Of a DNA stretch of 64,000 nucleotides, positions 61,250 to 64,000 are shown piece by piece. Source of the stretch: Nocardiopsis sp. YSL2. GTDB taxonomy: Bacteria > Actinomycetota > Actinomycetes > Streptosporangiales > Streptosporangiaceae. How positions within the stretch are numbered: the first letter of the stretch is position 1; each line of letters opens with the position of its first letter. The notes under the pieces were generated by a model. That model worked only from the letters and a program-made list of their open reading frames with translations. It did not search any database and was not told the DNA's origin. The stretch covers positions 1,240,001 through 1,304,000 of the forward strand of contig NZ_JAMOAO010000001.1 in NCBI RefSeq assembly GCF_030555055.1, given 5' to 3'. The position numbers and the translations under genes were made by a program.

Positions 61250-61849
61250 TCACAGGAACAGCGACGCGTTCTTGGCCAGGATCACGCTGTCGGCCAGGTA
61301 GACGGTGCGCTCGGCCAGCACCAGCCCTCCGGGGCCCCGCCGCAGCACGTCGGCCCGGAATCCCGTGAAGTGGTCGATGTCGTCGGCGAGCCGGTTGCGG
61401 TAGGCGTTCACGACGCTGCGGACCGCGAAGGCGCCCTCGCCCCGGTCGGGCAGCCGCGTGGCCTGGACGTTGGTCACCGCGCGCACGACCCTGGGCGGCG
61501 GGTTGTCCGACCAGGCGACCGTCTGCTGCACGCGCGCGGCGCGCAGGCGCAGGGAGGCCAGGTCCTCGTCGTAGTGCCCGAGGTCGCCGGGGCCGCCCGC
61601 CTCCGTGGTCAGGTCGCGGTGCAGCCGGTTGCCCCGGGAGGGCATCCGGTAGGAGACCTCCGCGGCGAGCAGGTCCAGCCAGTCGGAGTAGCGCGCCTCG
61701 TCGAGGAGCTGGGCCTCGAAGTACAGGAACTGCTCGATCTCGTGCTGCTCGGCGGGGTCCACGGGGCGTGGCCGTTCCACGGGACCCGCCTCGGGCGGCC
61801 GGGGCCGGAAGGACTGCGTGGAGATCGTGGTGGTCGGGGTGGCCGTCAT
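61250..61849 (-). CDS. Aromatic ring-hydroxylating dioxygenase beta subunit
   Basis: A 199-residue small subunit of an alpha3beta3 Rieske dioxygenase, with a cystatin/NTF2-like fold: EIEQFLYFEAQLLDEARYSDWLDLLAAEVSY is the family opening (residues about 37-67). FAVRSVVNAYRNRLADDIDHF and RTVYLADSVILAKNASLFL close it. It has a structural, sometimes specificity-tuning, role. The ATG at 61849 is 27 bases after the alpha gene, with GGAAGG upstream. Confidence 0.93.
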   Translation of the reverse strand: MTATPTTTISTQSFRPRPPEAGPVERPRPVDPAEQHEIEQFLYFEAQLLDEARYSDWLDLLAAEVSYRMPSRGNRLHRDLTTEAGGPGDLGHYDEDLASLRLRAARVQQTVAWSDNPPPRVVRAVTNVQATRLPDRGEGAFAVRSVVNAYRNRLADDIDHFTGFRADVLRRGPGGLVLAERTVYLADSVILAKNASLFL

Positions 61850-61876
61850 GGCGGCACTTCCTTCCTCGTCGAGGGG

Positions 61877-63157
61877 TCAGTGCCCGTGCGGGGCGGGCAT
61901 GGGGGCGGGCGCGGTCTGGGGCAGCGTCGGCGCGGGGCCCTCCATGAGTTCGAGCCAGCGGCGGTAGAAGGCCCGCGCGCCGACGTCGTTGAGGATGTGG
62001 CCGACCTCGCCGGTGAACCCGGGGACGGCCGGGTCTCCCGTGGTCGTGGACCCCAGCCCCATCTGGTAGTTGAGCGCGGTCCGGCCGGTGACGTGGCCGC
62101 CGCCGACCGCCTGGATCTCGGACCAGTTCTCGCTGTCGTCGGTCTCGACGATGCCGGTGCTGGAGAAGGTGAGGGTGGCCATCCGCATCGCCTGCCGGCG
62201 CTGCTCGGGCGACCAGCTCGCGTCGACCAGCACCCAGGACCAGATCTCCATGTCGTCCACCGAGCGGGGGTGCCACACGCGCAGGACGCGGTCGCCGAGC
62301 ATCGAGAAGTTGGGGAAGACGGTGCCGTGGATGAGCGCCTGGTGCCCGGGCTCCGCCGAGTCGGGATCGCGGCCGAAGGTGAAGGCCGCGTAGTTGGGGT
62401 CCTCCGGGAGGATGATCGTCCAGCCGTGGCCGTAGCGGCTGCCGAGTTCGCGGCCCTCGGTCGGCATGTTGACGCCGAGCAGGGACGTCGCGGACAGGTG
62501 CGCGGTCTGCGGGTGGTAGGTGTCGTTGGCGAACTGCTCGGCGGCGAGTTTCCAGTTGCCCTGGAGGCGCCACTTGATCGGGCCGACCAGCTCGGGCTCG
62601 TCGAGTCCGTCCGTGGCCCAGTCCAGGACGCCCCGGTAGCCGTCGAGGTACTCGGCCAGCGGGGCCGCGTCCTCGTCCCAGCAGCCGAAGACGAATCCGC
62701 GGTAGGACTCGACCCGGGTGACCGGGACCAGGCCCCAGCGGTCCAGGGGCAGGCGTCCCTCGTAGCCGTCGTCGTGGTTGGGCACCTCGACCAGCGCGCC
62801 CGTGCCGTCGTAGGACCAGCCGTGGTAGGAGCAGGTGAACCGGGTGGCCGACCCGGAGTCGGCCCGGCACACGCGCATCCCGCGGTGGCGGCAGACGTTG
62901 AGGAAGGCACGGATGCGGCCGTCCCTGCTCCTGGTCACGATGACGTGGTCCTGGCCCATGACCGCGGTGGTGAAGTCGCCGGGGCGGCGCAGCCGGGACT
63001 CGTGGCCCAGGAACAGCCAGCTGCGGGTGAAGACGGTGGCCAGCTCCGTGCGCAGGAGGGGCCCGGACTCGAAGACCTCGCGGTTCAGCGTTCCGAGGTC
63101 GAGGTCGATGAGGTCCCGGGGGACGGCCGACCGGCCTTCGGGAGGTGCGGTGGTCAT
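61877..63157 (-). CDS. Aromatic ring-hydroxylating dioxygenase alpha subunit
   Basis: The catalytic subunit, 426 residues. Rieske ligands are in CRHRG and CSYHGWSY (about residues 89-113). The mononuclear iron histidines are in NDTYHPQTAH, with the bridging Asp just before. The C-terminal substrate domain is complete. It is related to biphenyl/naphthalene/benzoate-type enzymes; the substrate cannot be named. The ATG at 63157 has GGAG five bases upstream. The ferredoxin gene precedes it and the beta subunit follows. Confidence 0.93.
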   Translation of the reverse strand: MTTAPPEGRSAVPRDLIDLDLGTLNREVFESGPLLRTELATVFTRSWLFLGHESRLRRPGDFTTAVMGQDHVIVTRSRDGRIRAFLNVCRHRGMRVCRADSGSATRFTCSYHGWSYDGTGALVEVPNHDDGYEGRLPLDRWGLVPVTRVESYRGFVFGCWDEDAAPLAEYLDGYRGVLDWATDGLDEPELVGPIKWRLQGNWKLAAEQFANDTYHPQTAHLSATSLLGVNMPTEGRELGSRYGHGWTIILPEDPNYAAFTFGRDPDSAEPGHQALIHGTVFPNFSMLGDRVLRVWHPRSVDDMEIWSWVLVDASWSPEQRRQAMRMATLTFSSTGIVETDDSENWSEIQAVGGGHVTGRTALNYQMGLGSTTTGDPAVPGFTGEVGHILNDVGARAFYRRWLELMEGPAPTLPQTAPAPMPAPHGH

Positions 63158-63202
63158 GGTCGCTCCGTTCGTCGTGGTGTGGTCGGTCCGGTCGGTGGCG
63201 GG

Positions 63203-63556
63203 TCAGCCGGCGCTTCCCGTGGCCGGCTCGGTGGCGTCGAGGAGGACGCCGACCGTGTCGCCGCGCACCTCGACCCGGTAGGTGGTGGCGGGTTCGGTCG
63301 CGGGCCCGGAGAGGGCCTGGCCGGTGGTCAGGGAGAACAGGGCCAGGTGGGCGGGGCACTCGACGGTGCCGTCCTCGACCCAGCCCTCGCAGAGCGAGGC
63401 CTGGCCGTGCGTGCAGGTGTCGCTGAGGGCGCGCGGCCCGTCGGGGGTGTCGAAGACGGCGATCGCCCCGCGCGGCCCCGACACCAGGAGGGCTCCCTCG
63501 GCGGCCAGGTCGGCTCTGGACCCGGCGGGCAGCCAGGTCGGTTCGCGGTCGGTCAT
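63203..63556 (-). CDS. Rieske-type ferredoxin of the dioxygenase
   Basis: A 117-residue soluble Rieske ferredoxin. Cluster ligands are in CTHGQASLCEG (C, H) and CPAHLALFSL (C, H), with the fold ending in YRVEVRGDTVGVLL. It should carry electrons from a reductase to the alpha subunit. The ATG at 63556 has GGAGGAG eight bases upstream. No reductase gene accompanies it in the window; the reductase at 1357-2322 belongs to another class. Confidence 0.92.
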   Translation of the reverse strand: MTDREPTWLPAGSRADLAAEGALLVSGPRGAIAVFDTPDGPRALSDTCTHGQASLCEGWVEDGTVECPAHLALFSLTTGQALSGPATEPATTYRVEVRGDTVGVLLDATEPATGSAG

Positions 63557-63561
63557 CGGTC

Positions 63562-64000
63562 TCACTCCTCCGGTCCGGTGTAGGGGGCGATGCCGTGGAC
63601 GACGAGTGCGGCCAGGCCGAGCACGTGCTGTTCGGCCAGGCGGTCCCACTGCTCGTCGTCGTCGCGGCGGTGTTCGAGGAAGAAGAACGACAGGGACGAG
63701 GTCACGGCCGAGGCGGCGGCCGCCACGGGGGCCTCGGCCCCGGCGGCACGGGCGAGCCACTGGGCCAGCTCCGCGCGGAACTCCTCGACCACCTGCCAGA
63801 ACAGACCGTTCAGCTCGCCGTCGAGCTGGCCCTCGGCGGCCAGGACCGCCATGAGGTCGGCGCGTTCACGCAGGTGGGACAGCAGTGCCGTGCCGAAGGC
63901 GCGCACGCCCTCGCCGGGCGACGCGGGGTCGCAGGCGTGCAGTGTGCCGGTGACGGCGGCGCGGTCCAGCTCCGGGGAGTCGGCGATGTCGCGGAGCAGC
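63562..64000 (-). CDS. TetR-family regulator, 5' part beyond window
   Basis: The frame is open to the window edge; only the C-terminal 145 residues are seen. LLRDIADSPELDRAAVTGTL and LLSHLRERADLMAVLAAEGQ are typical TetR ligand-domain helices; the DNA-binding head lies outside. Its stop is five bases before the ferredoxin start, so it appears to be the first gene (or an early one) of the dioxygenase operon and probably its regulator. Confidence 0.75.
   Translation of the reverse strand, partial: LLRDIADSPELDRAAVTGTLHACDPASPGEGVRAFGTALLSHLRERADLMAVLAAEGQLDGELNGLFWQVVEEFRAELAQWLARAAGAEAPVAAAASAVTSSLSFFFLEHRRDDDEQWDRLAEQHVLGLAALVVHGIAPYTGPEE

Noticed and set aside
61148..63583. An 811-codon plus-strand open frame opposite the dioxygenase genes
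   Set aside because: Strictly antisense to alpha, beta and ferredoxin genes that have full catalytic motifs.

Overview
The window reads as chromosomal DNA of a very GC-rich, filamentous-type actinomycete. Codon third positions are almost always G or C, GTG and TTG starts are common, and some genes appear leaderless. It carries a dxr-rseP-ispG block, a GylR-type glycerol locus, an LPxTG surface protein and a perfect CebR/CelR box. A Nocardiopsis-like or related Streptosporangiales genome fits best, but there is no rRNA or other marker to settle the genus. No rRNA, tRNA, CRISPR array, insertion sequence or prophage was recognised.

Layout. 1-8315: a cut Lrp/AsnC regulator, then a minus-strand catabolic region: APC permease, nitrilase-family amidase, tryptophan/phenylalanine 2-monooxygenase-like flavoenzyme, Rieske oxygenase, a coupled 83-residue cysteine protein, a flavin/2Fe-2S reductase and an IclR regulator. 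This looks like an amino acid to arylacetamide to arylacetate route with a separately promoted Rieske monooxygenase. 8.8-12.9 kb: ispG, rseP and dxr (MEP isoprenoid pathway plus a site-2 protease). 13-21.9 kb: a secreted CocE-like hydrolase, a secreted serine protease, an aldehyde dehydrogenase, a large unknown coiled-coil protein, a predicted alkylation-repair glycosylase and an LPxTG protein. 21.9-28 kb: a five-gene Opp/Dpp peptide importer. 28-30.5 kb: small acidic, flavodoxin and membrane proteins.

30.5-33.4 kb: gluconate kinase, GntR regulator and gluconate permease with candidate operators. 33.5-34.5 kb: a broken caspase/hydrolase fusion. 34.6-36.8 kb: a DJ-1/PfpI-marR operon behind tandem operators, then threonine aldolase. 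37-42.5 kb: gylR, glpK, glpF and glpD, with four copies of one 17-bp candidate GylR site. 42.7 kb: a cold-shock protein. 43-52.8 kb: an oligosaccharide operon (LacI regulator, family-5 binding protein, two permeases, two ATPases, beta-mannosidase) whose promoter carries a CebR-type box and a second operator shared with the lacI promoter.

52.9-64 kb: a Nei/Fpg glycosylase, an intergenic repeat block, a 1054-residue SF1 helicase-like protein with degenerate ATPase motifs, divergent pucR/gabT, a second repeat block, and a ring-hydroxylating dioxygenase operon (cut TetR regulator, Rieske ferredoxin, alpha, beta, DoxX) with no ferredoxin reductase in view. Strong hairpin terminators close many transcription units. 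The least understood items are the 613-residue coiled-coil protein, the inactive-looking helicase, the small protein between oxygenase and reductase, and the caspase/hydrolase remnant.
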